Positions 1 to 5,728 of a stretch of 9,805 nucleotides of DNA are shown in pieces. The translations under genes and the position numbers were made by a program. Source of the DNA: JAZMZS01 sp045580775 (GTDB lineage: Bacteria > Bacillota > Clostridia > Oscillospirales > CAG-272); contig JAZNOK010000082.1 of assembly GCA_045580775.1 (NCBI GenBank), forward strand, positions 1 to 9,805, in the 5' to 3' direction. The stretch's first letter is position 1; every line of letters starts with the position of its first letter. A model generated the notes under the pieces. The model searched no databases. It had not been told where the DNA came from and worked only from the letters and a program-made list of their open reading frames with translations.

Positions 1-31
1 TCACTACACTTCGTTTCGTTCAAGAATGACA
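1..31 (+). repeat. Right end of a dispersed CTGTCAT/ATGACAG repeat (cut by window edge)
   Basis: Bases 1-31 read as the right end of the repeat seen in full at 5561-5678 and 5729-5846: the TTCACTAC...TTCGTTC...GAATGACAG pattern is kept, with a few substitutions and a short gap. The left part lies outside the window. After the conserved CGGGG the flank differs from the other copies. Confidence 0.7.
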
Positions 32-73
32 GCGGGGCTGTGACTTTGAATGAAACGATTATGAGCGTAGCAG

Positions 74-89
74 AGTGCCGTCAGGCACT
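74..89. other. Small hairpin downstream of the PPTase gene
   Basis: AGTGCC (74-79) and GGCACT (84-89) form a perfect 6-bp stem with loop GTCA, next to the stop codon of the minus-strand PPTase gene. A T-rich tail follows only on the plus strand, so it fits a weak terminator for transcripts coming from the left better than one for the PPTase operon. It could protect the 3' end of the minus-strand mRNA. Confidence 0.35.
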
Positions 90-95
90 TTCTTA

Positions 96-668
96 TTATT
101 GTTCACACACGATGCTGACGACATACCCGTCGAAATATTCGCGTTTTACCTGAATCGTCGTTGTGTCCACGGTATCCGATAGTGCTATCCCCTCGCCTTT
201 CATCTTGCCGTAGGCTTCCTTTGCTGTCCATATCTCAAAAAAGTGCAAAAGTGCCTCTCCCGAAAGTTCCCCTTTGCATGAGAGGTATTTCTTTTCATTC
301 TCGGAAAAGGTCCTCTCCGAAACTCTTGTGCTGATAGGACGTATCTTTTCTATATCTATCCCTACAGGGTAACGCGAAACAGCACATACCGCATAGTCTC
401 CCGAATGCGAGATAGATACGCGGACGGCTATTGCGTCAACGTAGGGAGCTCCGCACTCGTCCTCGAGAATGCTGATATCTTCTTCGTTTATGCCGTAGTC
501 TTCAGAAAGTGCCTTTCGCAAGAGCATATCAGCTGCGACCGAGCACAGCCTGTCCTCTCGCCGAGGCTTTTTTTGCACCCGCTCCCGCCTCTCGGTGTCC
601 ATCAATCCGAGGTAGTACCCGTAGCATTCCTCGGTCATATCCTTTATATTACATTTATACCATTTCAT
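96..668 (-). CDS. 4'-phosphopantetheinyl transferase, Sfp type
   Basis: This 190-residue protein matches the Sfp/HetI/AcpT superfamily, which moves phosphopantetheine from CoA to a serine of acyl or peptidyl carrier proteins. Visible signatures are the ISHSGDYA segment (86-93, CoA-binding region), the metal-binding GIDIE (103-107, Asp105 and Glu107), and WTAKEAYGK (147-155, with Lys150, Glu151 and Lys155). It is shorter than Sfp (about 224 residues), with a short N-terminal half, but all three motifs are intact, so it is probably active. The ATG at 668 is preceded by GAGG at 675-678 (6-nt spacing), inside the end of the upstream AraC-family gene; the two genes overlap by 14 nt, which suggests translational coupling. 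No NRPS, PKS or fatty-acid synthase gene is in the window, so its carrier protein is unknown. Confidence 0.9.
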   Translation of the reverse strand: MKWYKCNIKDMTEECYGYYLGLMDTERRERVQKKPRREDRLCSVAADMLLRKALSEDYGINEEDISILEDECGAPYVDAIAVRVSISHSGDYAVCAVSRYPVGIDIEKIRPISTRVSERTFSENEKKYLSCKGELSGEALLHFFEIWTAKEAYGKMKGEGIALSDTVDTTTIQVKREYFDGYVVSIVCEQ

Positions 669-1410
669 ATTTTACCTCACAGGTCATGCTCGGTGAATGA
701 CCGTAATACTGCTTGTAGGCACGGCTGAATTGATACACGTCGGAGTATCCGCACGTCAGAGCCGTTTCCTTGACACTGCGACGCTCGAGCAATAGCTCCC
801 TTGCTTTTTCCATTCTTATCTTTCTCATATACTCTCCGATACCCGTTTGATACTCTTTTTTAAACTCCCGACGCAGATATGCCTCACTTACAAACAGGGC
901 TGACGCAAGTGCTTTGCAGGAAAAAGAACGGTTGGTGCAGTTTTCTCTGATCATTACCGCACAGCGGGCGGCAAGGCGGTCGTTTTTCTCTGGGGCAGAG
1001 AACATTCCCTCGATCATGGAATACATCAGGGACAGCTGCTTTTGCTTGTAACCGCGGCGTTTACAGATGCCTGCACGTTTTATCGTTTCGTAGTACCACA
1101 AGCACTCTGAGACAGAAAGCGGGTAGAGTGTCAGCATTTCCTCGTATTTTTGTGTAGTGCGAAAGCTGAACATCAGACTGTCCGCTTCCTCTGTGCATTC
1201 ATTTACGTAAGATGCACCTTCTGGAATGAATATGGGATGAGTGCTGTCCGAAATGAGAGTCTTGCCGTTTTGAGTAAAGCGTATTTTACCCGAGCACGTA
1301 ACGATAACTACGGCACAGTGGCGGCGTTTCATGTCGAGATATCTGCCACATGGGTCGTGCACACGCATCACTCCCCGAAACTCATCTATGATAAAGCTGT
1401 CGGTGTCCAC
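655..1410 (-). CDS. AraC/XylS-family transcriptional regulator
   Basis: The C-terminal ~95 residues form the double helix-turn-helix of the AraC family: first HTH at about residues 165-185 (CKALASALFVSEAYLRR), second at about 212-240, including CGYSDVYQFSRAYKQYYG and the family-typical GHSP. The N-terminal ~150 residues look like a cupin-type sensing domain (FIPEGASY near 61-68). I place the start at a GTG at 1410, giving 251 residues, because GGAGGG (1418-1423) lies 7 nt upstream and a TTGATA/TATACT promoter sits just before it. The frame stays open to 1467, but that extension would begin inside the promoter. It runs directly into the PPTase gene (14-nt overlap) and is divergent from the SDR gene, which it probably controls together with itself. 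Its effector is not evident. Confidence 0.88.
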   Translation of the reverse strand: MDTDSFIIDEFRGVMRVHDPCGRYLDMKRRHCAVVIVTCSGKIRFTQNGKTLISDSTHPIFIPEGASYVNECTEEADSLMFSFRTTQKYEEMLTLYPLSVSECLWYYETIKRAGICKRRGYKQKQLSLMYSMIEGMFSAPEKNDRLAARCAVMIRENCTNRSFSCKALASALFVSEAYLRREFKKEYQTGIGEYMRKIRMEKARELLLERRSVKETALTCGYSDVYQFSRAYKQYYGHSPSMTCEVKYEMV

Positions 1411-1431
1411 CAAGCATCCCTCCTTTTTTTC

Positions 1432-1460
1432 AGTATATAACACGAAATGATTTTTATCAA
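1432..1460 (-). promoter_or_regulatory. Sigma-A promoter of the araC-PPTase operon
   Basis: On the minus strand, TTGATA (1455-1460) and TATACT (1432-1437) are separated by exactly 17 bp. The predicted transcript has a very short leader before GGAGGG (1418-1423) and the GTG start at 1410. This promoter is the main reason to reject a longer AraC reading frame. Confidence 0.75.
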
Positions 1461-1484
1461 GAGACAATAATAAAATAAGTATCG

Positions 1485-1514
1485 TTTCTGCTAAATAATG
1501 TAATGTATCTGCTA
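1485..1514 (+). promoter_or_regulatory. Candidate AraC-type operator (21-bp-spaced direct repeat)
   Basis: TCTGCTA occurs at 1487-1493 and again at 1508-1514, on the same strand and 21 bp apart, or two helical turns. This is the arrangement used by AraC-family activators. The downstream copy ends exactly where the SDR gene's -35 box begins (1515), the position expected for activation through contact with RNA polymerase. The pair lies between the two divergent promoters. Binding by the neighbouring AraC-family protein is inferred. Confidence 0.5.
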
Positions 1515-1543
1515 TTGTGATAAAGCACTTTGTCGGCTATAAT
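1515..1543 (+). promoter_or_regulatory. Sigma-A promoter of the SDR gene
   Basis: TTGTGA (1515-1520) and a perfect TATAAT (1538-1543) are separated by 17 bp. The -35 box is imperfect (4 of 6), consistent with a need for an activator. Transcription would begin near 1550, about 24 nt before the ATG at 1574. Confidence 0.7.
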
Positions 1544-1573
1544 AGTAAAAAAATAAAATGTGAGGTTTCGAAA

Positions 1574-2317
1574 ATGCAAAAAAATGATCTAAACAGAGAA
1601 TTTGATGGCAAGATAGCACTCGTGACGGGAGCGGCGGTCGGTATAGGAAGAGCCACGGCACTGTTGCTTGCAGAGCGAGGTGCTGACGTTATCATCGTTG
1701 ATATTGATGGAAACGGACTTGAAGCACTAAAAGAACAGATATCTGTGCTTGGGGGTAAGGTCAGCTCTTACGTATGCGATGTTGCAGATGAGCAGAGGGT
1801 AAATGATATTGCGGCAAATGTGCTCGAGGAATACGGCAGGATCGATATTCTTATAAACAACGCGGGAATATTCCGCGACGACAACGTACCCTTCGTTGAG
1901 CAGAATAGCAGTATATGGAGACGTAAGGTTGACGTTAATATCATGGGTACGCTTTATTTCACTTATGCGTTTCTTCCTTCTATGCTGGAGCACAGCTACG
2001 GAAAAATAATAAATCTCGCTTCAGTCGCAGGAAAATACGGCATAGCAAACATGGCTGACTACTCAATGACCAAGGGAGCAATACTCGCTTTTTCTAAGGC
2101 ATTGGCAAGAGAGGTAGCACAAAAGGGAGTGCTCGTCAACACCGTATCACCGGGAAATATAGGGGAAGGATACCACTCACCCTCACGCCTTGCTTACATG
2201 GATAGAAACGGACAGCCTTCCGAGGTTGCCGAGCTTATTCTGTTTGTTGCGAGCGACAGAGCTTCATATCTTGCAGGCGAGGATTTTGTCGTTGACGGAT
2301 GCAGAAAGAAGATATAA
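1574..2317 (+). CDS. SDR-family NAD(P)-dependent oxidoreductase
   Basis: A 247-residue classical short-chain dehydrogenase/reductase with a Rossmann fold. The cofactor loop TGAAVGIG is at 18-25, NNAG at 95-98, the catalytic Asn at 122, Ser at 150 (ASVAG), and the YSMTK pair Tyr163/Lys167. Asp43 at the end of the second strand (IVDID) favours NAD(H) over NADP(H). The fold resembles FabG-like 3-oxoacyl reductases and sugar or polyol dehydrogenases; the substrate cannot be read from sequence. The substrate lid after SPGNIG (192-197) is short. The ATG at 1574 has GAGG 8 nt upstream; an open extension back to 1517 would overlap the -35 box and is rejected. The gene is monocistronic, divergent from the AraC-family regulator, and likely its target. 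No terminator is evident before the next promoter at 2371. Confidence 0.9.
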   Translation: MQKNDLNREFDGKIALVTGAAVGIGRATALLLAERGADVIIVDIDGNGLEALKEQISVLGGKVSSYVCDVADEQRVNDIAANVLEEYGRIDILINNAGIFRDDNVPFVEQNSSIWRRKVDVNIMGTLYFTYAFLPSMLEHSYGKIINLASVAGKYGIANMADYSMTKGAILAFSKALAREVAQKGVLVNTVSPGNIGEGYHSPSRLAYMDRNGQPSEVAELILFVASDRASYLAGEDFVVDGCRKKI

Positions 2318-2370
2318 ATCGCAAGAGAGCAAAGCATTGATATTTTCTTAACAAACTTTTGTGATATCTA

Positions 2371-2399
2371 TTGACAAAGAGATCAAGGGATGCTATACT
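2371..2399 (+). promoter_or_regulatory. Strong sigma-A promoter of the TM1266/ABC operon
   Basis: A perfect TTGACA (2371-2376), a 17-bp spacer and TATACT (2394-2399). Transcription is expected to start near 2406, leaving a leader of about 190 nt before the first start codon at 2596. A strong constitutive promoter followed by a leader terminator is typical of attenuation control. Confidence 0.85.
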
Positions 2400-2405
2400 G
2401 ACTAT

Positions 2406-2580
2406 GATGATTCCTGTCGTGAGGCGATATTGCATCTGTACGTATCCCCGAGCGGTCGGTTCTGTCAGATATCACCCTCCCCGCATTGAGCGTGACCTTG
2501 GCTGTGTGTCTCGGTATCGTGAAAAGCATGGGATGTACTTATCTTACAAACGGACGGCAGGAGACTGCCGTTTTTCTTTT
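2406..2580 (+). promoter_or_regulatory. Structured 5' leader: candidate riboswitch/attenuator of unassigned class
   Basis: The leader ends in an intrinsic terminator (2554-2580) 15 nt before the first start codon, so most transcripts could stop unless read-through is allowed. Bases 2411-2420 can pair with 2554-2563, the 5' arm and loop of that terminator, over 10 bp including two G-U pairs. That is a ready-made antiterminator which would also close the whole leader as a basal helix. By hand I also see 2421-2424/2476-2479 with 2426-2430/2469-2473, a 4-bp hairpin at 2448-2459, and a possible long-range pairing of 2438-2448 with 2530-2538. I do not recognise TPP, cobalamin, SAM, T-box or other common consensus elements. 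If ligand binding stabilised the basal helix this would be an ON switch; that is inference. Confidence 0.55.
2554..2580 (+). terminator. Intrinsic terminator inside the operon leader
   Basis: ACGGCAG (2554-2560) pairs perfectly with CTGCCGT (2565-2571) around a GAGA tetraloop, followed by a T-rich run to 2580. It lies upstream of the first gene's ribosome binding site (GGAGG, 2586-2590), so it is a conditional rather than an end-of-operon terminator. Confidence 0.85.
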
Positions 2581-2595
2581 GTTTTGGAGGTTGAA

Positions 2596-2847
2596 ATGAA
2601 AAGAATAGCAAGCATAAGTATCATAGTTGAGTCCTCTGACGCGACGGAGAAGATCAACCGTCTTCTTCACGATTATTCGGATATCATCATCGGGCGTATG
2701 GGGTTGCCTCTTCGCGAATACTCGATATCAATTATCACCCTGTGTATTATGGGAGATGAAGGGCGTATCAGTGCTCTGTCAGGAGCACTTGGCAGAGTAG
2801 AGTGTGTGAGTGTCAAGACTTCCTACGCCAAAAAGGAAATAGAATGA
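2596..2847 (+). CDS. TM1266-family ACT-like protein (putative iron-only hydrogenase system regulator)
   Basis: An 83-residue protein with the hallmark segments of the TM1266 family: IIGRMGLPLR at 31-40, the strand SISIITL near 43-49, and LSGALGRVECVSVKT at 61-75. The family has a ferredoxin-like ACT fold and is named for its association with [FeFe]-hydrogenase maturation genes; its molecular role is unproven. The ATG at 2596 has TGGAGG 5 nt upstream. The frame is open further upstream, but only through the leader and terminator, so that extension is not real. Its stop codon overlaps a possible start of the next gene (ATGA at 2844-2847), and it heads an ABC-transporter operon. An ACT-like fold suggests ligand sensing, perhaps of the transported compound or its product (inference). 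No hydrogenase gene is in the window. Confidence 0.88.
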   Translation: MKRIASISIIVESSDATEKINRLLHDYSDIIIGRMGLPLREYSISIITLCIMGDEGRISALSGALGRVECVSVKTSYAKKEIE

Positions 2848-2867
2848 AAAGAACAGGAGAAAAAACA

Positions 2868-3938
2868 ATGAAGAAGAGAGTATTTTCTATTGTCAGCCTT
2901 GTGATGTGCGTACTAATGATAGTATCCTGCACGTCTACAGCTGATGTTACCACAGCCGGCACAACTCAGAATACTACAGCCGATACCACGGCTGACACTG
3001 CTCAGAATCCTGATGACGCTACCGAGCTCAAAGGTGCCGAGATCAAGATCGCTACCCTCAACGGTCCTACAACTATAGGCGTGCTCGGACTTCTGAAGGG
3101 AGATGCATCCAAGGATTCGAAGAATACCTACAAGTACGATCAGATCTACGCAGGTGCAGATGCATTTGCTCCTCAGCTTCTCAAGGGAGAGATCCAGGCA
3201 GCGATCATCCCCTGCAACGCTGCAGCCACTCTTGCCAAGAACAGCGGAGGAAAGCTGCAGATAGCTGCTGTCAACAACCTCGGAGTACTATACATTCTTG
3301 AGAAGGGGGACAGCATCAAGTCCATAGCAGATCTAAAGGGTAAAACTATCGTTTCTACAGGTGCGGGAACGACCCCTCAGTATTCTCTTGAATACGTCCT
3401 TTCAAAGAACGGACTTAAGGTCGGTACCGATCTCACAGTAGAATACAAGAGTGAGGCGACCGAGGTACTTGCCGCACTCAAACAGGGAAAGGCAGACATC
3501 GCTATGCTTCCTCAGCCTGCTGCAACAAACGCACAGAAGGCAGTAGCGGGACTGAGAGTTGCTCTTGATCTTAACGCTGAGTGGGAAAAGGTAGAGAACA
3601 AGGCGGCTCTGGTTACAGGGGTGCTTGTAGTAAACACCAAGTTTGCCGAGCAGAACCCCGATGCAGTCAAAATACTGCTTGAGGACTACAAGAAGTCATG
3701 CGATATGGTGTCGAGCGACCTTGATAAAATAGCAGAGTACCTTGTTGAGTTCAAAATCGGCAATATTACAAACATAGAGATCGCCAAGACCGCTATCCCA
3801 AAATGCAATATCAAGTATATGGACGGTGAAGAAATGAAGGCGGCAGTCAGCGGCTATCTTGAAATACTGTATAATTCCAACCCCGCATCTGTCGGAGGAG
3901 AGATGCCCGGTGACGCTCTCTATTATATAGCAAAATAA
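2868..3938 (+). CDS. ABC transporter solute-binding lipoprotein (NMT1/NitT-TauT type)
   Basis: A 356-residue protein starting MKKRVFSIVS with a hydrophobic stretch and the lipobox IVSC, giving a lipidated Cys21. A Thr/Ala/Asp-rich linker runs to about residue 52, then a type II periplasmic-binding fold begins with IKIATLNGPTT. Features typical of the SsuA/NrtA/ThiY-like group include the hinge-region DLKGKTIVSTGAGTTPQYSL, a QGKADIAMLPQPAA segment and VTGVLVVNTKFAEQNPDAV. These proteins capture small anionic or heteroaromatic solutes; the ligand here is unknown. I chose the ATG at 2868 because AGGAGA lies 7 nt upstream and it gives a standard signal peptide. An ATG at 2844, overlapping the upstream stop, is the alternative and adds eight residues. 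The permease and ATPase follow; a hairpin separates them from this gene. Confidence 0.88.
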   Translation: MKKRVFSIVSLVMCVLMIVSCTSTADVTTAGTTQNTTADTTADTAQNPDDATELKGAEIKIATLNGPTTIGVLGLLKGDASKDSKNTYKYDQIYAGADAFAPQLLKGEIQAAIIPCNAAATLAKNSGGKLQIAAVNNLGVLYILEKGDSIKSIADLKGKTIVSTGAGTTPQYSLEYVLSKNGLKVGTDLTVEYKSEATEVLAALKQGKADIAMLPQPAATNAQKAVAGLRVALDLNAEWEKVENKAALVTGVLVVNTKFAEQNPDAVKILLEDYKKSCDMVSSDLDKIAEYLVEFKIGNITNIEIAKTAIPKCNIKYMDGEEMKAAVSGYLEILYNSNPASVGGEMPGDALYYIAK

Positions 3939-3947
3939 AAAAACGAC

Positions 3948-3977
3948 AAAGAGAGCCGAGTATACTCGACTCTCTTT
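3948..3977 (+). terminator. Intercistronic hairpin (partial terminator or 3' stabiliser)
   Basis: AAAGAGAG (3948-3955) pairs with CTCTCTTT (3970-3977) and CGAG (3957-3960) with CTCG (3965-3968), separated by one C-A mismatch, around loop TATA. It lies 9 bp after the solute-binding-protein stop and 13 bp before the permease start. It probably limits read-through or protects the upstream mRNA, so that the binding protein is made in excess, as is usual in ABC operons. Confidence 0.65.
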
Positions 3978-3990
3978 TAGCTGGTGCGAT

Positions 3991-4758
3991 ATGAAAACAA
4001 AGCAAACAAAAATGAAAAAATACCTCTATGTGCTGTTTGCGGCAGTGTTCTGGATAGGTGTGTGGCAGGCAGTATCAATGATATATGATATGGATTTCGT
4101 TCTGCCGTCTCCGACACGAACGCTGGAGGTGTTTTTTGAGAAGGTAAGTGAGCGTTCCTTTTGGAGTGCTGTCCTGTTTTCCGTCACGAGAATAATGATA
4201 GGTTTTTCTCTTTCGGCTGTCTTGGGTATTATCCTTGCTTTGCTCAGTATCAGAGCGAAGGTCATAGGTGTGCTTTTTGATCCTTTTTGCTCTGTTGTGA
4301 GAGCGGTTCCCGTAGCGAGCTTTATCATACTTGTGCTGGTGATGGTGTCGTCTCAGTATGTGTCTGTGATCATATCTTTGCTTATGGGATTTCCGGTAAT
4401 ATATTCCACACTCAGACGCGGTATAGAGGCGGAACCCGCGGAGCTTATAGAGGCGGCGGATGTGTTTGGGATAGGCTTTTTCGGCAGGCTCAGATACATA
4501 TACGTGCCTCACCTTGTTCCTTACTGTGCTTCAGCACTGTCGGTTGCTTGCGGTCTCTGCTTCAAGAGCGGTATTGCCGCTGAGGTGATCGGCTATCCGC
4601 ATGGAAGCGTGGGCGAGGCTATGTATTTGTCGAAGATCGGCTTTAATATGCCGGAGCTATTGTCTTATACTGCGGTCATAGTCGTGATAAGCGTCATTTG
4701 CGAAAAGATGATAGCAATGCTATGCCGGCTGCCGCACAAGCGAGGTGAGCGGAAATGA
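3991..4758 (+). CDS. ABC transporter permease (NitT/TauT class)
   Basis: A 255-residue integral membrane protein of the BPD_transp_1 family, similar in plan to SsuC/TauC/ThiX permeases. About six membrane segments can be drawn: near 10-30, 60-86, 92-120, 122-140, 180-200 and 222-245. The cytoplasmic coupling loop starts at EAADVFGIG (154-162) with the conserved Gly160 and ends near YVPHLVPY (171-178), where the usual Leu-Pro has become Val-Pro. FVLPSPTRTL (36-45) near the N-terminus is also typical of the class. It would form a homodimer with the next gene's ATPase and accept solute from the lipoprotein. The ribosome binding site before 3991 is weak (GGTG), consistent with lower expression than the binding protein. 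The stop overlaps the ATPase start. Confidence 0.9.
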   Translation: MKTKQTKMKKYLYVLFAAVFWIGVWQAVSMIYDMDFVLPSPTRTLEVFFEKVSERSFWSAVLFSVTRIMIGFSLSAVLGIILALLSIRAKVIGVLFDPFCSVVRAVPVASFIILVLVMVSSQYVSVIISLLMGFPVIYSTLRRGIEAEPAELIEAADVFGIGFFGRLRYIYVPHLVPYCASALSVACGLCFKSGIAAEVIGYPHGSVGEAMYLSKIGFNMPELLSYTAVIVVISVICEKMIAMLCRLPHKRGERK

Positions 4759-5339
4759 AAAACAGCATTACTCTCAAAGATTTAAAAAAGAGCTACAGCG
4801 GACATTGCGTGCTTGACGGTTTTTGTTCGGAGATAGTTGAAAATACTGCTGTTATGGGAGCTTCAGGCTCAGGCAAAACTACCCTTATCCGAATTATCAT
4901 GGGACTGGAGAAAGCGGACGCAGGAGAGGTTATCTTCAGAGAAAAACCCAGGTTTGCCGCTGTGTTTCAGGAGGACAGGCTGTTTGCGGATTTCGGAGCA
5001 ACAGAGAATATCACCGCGGTTACAGGCAGAGGAGCGGAAAGGGAAAAAAGAGCCGCCGAGCTTCTGTCGGAGCTTCTGATAGACTCATCAGAGCAGGGAA
5101 AGGCAGTGCGTGATTTTTCAGGAGGAATGAAACGCCGCGTTGCAATCGCAAGAGCCCTCGCCGCCGAATCTGATATACTTGTGCTTGACGAACCGTTCAA
5201 GGGACTTGACGAGGATACCAGAGCAGTCACGGCAAGTGTCATACGAGAATATTCCAAGGATAAGCTCATTATCCTTGTCACCCACGACATCCGCGAGGCA
5301 GAGCTTCTCGGGATAGAACGGGTAGTTACAATAGAATAA
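4755..5339 (+). CDS. ABC transporter ATP-binding protein (NitT/TauT class)
   Basis: A 194-residue nucleotide-binding subunit with all core motifs: Walker A GASGSGKT (35-42), Q-loop Gln72 (VFQED), signature FSGGM (121-125), Walker B ILVLDE (141-146) and switch His177 (VTHD). The signature differs from LSGGQ at both ends, and the protein is about 50 residues shorter than typical SsuB/NrtD/ThiZ ATPases, mostly through a short C-terminus and short arms. It should still dimerise and drive import through the preceding permease. The ATG at 4755 overlaps the permease stop as ATGA, a sign of tight translational coupling. It is the last gene of the operon and is followed by two terminator-like hairpins. 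Confidence 0.9.
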   Translation: MKNSITLKDLKKSYSGHCVLDGFCSEIVENTAVMGASGSGKTTLIRIIMGLEKADAGEVIFREKPRFAAVFQEDRLFADFGATENITAVTGRGAEREKRAAELLSELLIDSSEQGKAVRDFSGGMKRRVAIARALAAESDILVLDEPFKGLDEDTRAVTASVIREYSKDKLIILVTHDIREAELLGIERVVTIE

Positions 5340-5344
5340 GAGCA

Positions 5345-5377
5345 GGGGGGGACCTTTTTCGAGAAAAGGTCTCCCCC
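5345..5377. terminator. GC-rich hairpin after the ABC operon
   Basis: Seven G's plus ACCTTTT (5345-5358) pair with 5364-5377 over 14 bp including one G-U pair, around loop TCGAG. It lies just after the ATPase stop. No T-run follows directly, so it may act with the second hairpin at 5385-5431 or mark the 3' end of the mRNA. Confidence 0.6.
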
Positions 5378-5384
5378 ATTTCAC

Positions 5385-5431
5385 CCCCTCCCAAAAAGCT
5401 TTATCCACTTTTTTGAAGGGGATTTTTATTT
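5385..5431 (+). terminator. Second operon terminator with T-rich tail
   Basis: 5385-5398 pairs with 5408-5421 at 12 of 14 positions (CCCCT.C.AAAAAG against CTTTTTTGAAGGGG), followed by ATTTTTATTTT (5422-5432). This is a better intrinsic-terminator shape than the first hairpin. The GGGG at 5418-5421 could instead pair with CCCC at 5435-5438. Confidence 0.6.
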
Positions 5432-5560
5432 TGTCCCCAAGCTCTATCAAATGCCGAAGATATTTTTACGCACCCGCGGTCCAATTTATGGCACAAGAAA
5501 ATTCATGCCCGAAGTGCCATTTTTTCCTAATCAGGTCAGTATATGATGTCCCACCTATGA

Positions 5561-5678
5561 CTGTCATCCTCGAGGTAGCGAATGCGACCGAAGGATCCGG
5601 TCGGATAACAAAGTGACGATACTGTCATCTCCCGCTCGGATTCTTCACTACGCCTGCGGCTTCGTTCGAGAATGACAG
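5561..5678 (+). repeat. 118-bp dispersed repeat, copy A
   Basis: Begins CTGTCATCCTCGA and ends TTCGAGAATGACAG, so its ends form an imperfect inverted repeat. Inside is a CGACCG/CGGTCG hairpin (5585-5590 and 5598-5603) and a second internal CTGTCATCT at 5622. Copy B differs at only three positions. It carries no open frame and is too small for a transposase, so a MITE-like or hairpin-type intergenic repeat is the best description. Confidence 0.85.
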
Positions 5679-5728
5679 CGGGGATGGTGCTTCATTAGCA
5701 ACGCGTATAAACACAGTACCCCTTCCGA
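5679..5728 (+). repeat. 50-bp spacer that is itself repeated at the right window edge
   Basis: The spacer between copies A and B matches the reverse complement of 9745-9794 at roughly 80% with one small gap. The match ends at the GAC where copy B's CTGTCAT core starts. It therefore belongs to a longer unit (core plus spacer) rather than being random sequence between two insertions. Confidence 0.6.

Noticed and set aside
1517..1573. N-terminal extension of the SDR protein
   Set aside because: The extra codons begin within the -35 box of the SDR promoter, and the ATG at 1574 has a GAGG site at good spacing.
2406..2553. TPP riboswitch, suggested by the ThiXYZ-like transporter
   Set aside because: The diagnostic CUGAGA and the ACCUGAUCUGG...GCGUAGGGA elements are missing.
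2551..2571. GGCAGGAGACTGCC resembling the cobalamin-riboswitch B12 box
   Set aside because: The similarity is only to the CAGGAGAC part. Here it is a perfect terminator stem-loop, and the other conserved blocks of cobalamin riboswitches are absent upstream.
2371..2595. Open frame extending the TM1266-like protein upstream by 75 codons
   Set aside because: It would begin at the -35 box and read through the leader and its terminator. The ATG at 2596 has a strong ribosome binding site and matches the family's length of about 80 residues.
2802..2867. Longer starts for the solute-binding lipoprotein
   Set aside because: A start at 2802 lies deep inside the upstream gene. ATG 2844 is possible but adds a charged stretch before a standard lipoprotein signal peptide that has its own ribosome binding site at 2855-2860.
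4026..4583. Open frames on both strands within the permease gene
   Set aside because: Basic, low-complexity translations that lie inside a clearly recognised permease gene.
5413..5616. Short plus-strand open frame of 67 codons
   Set aside because: No ribosome binding site; it starts in a terminator hairpin and ends inside a dispersed repeat.
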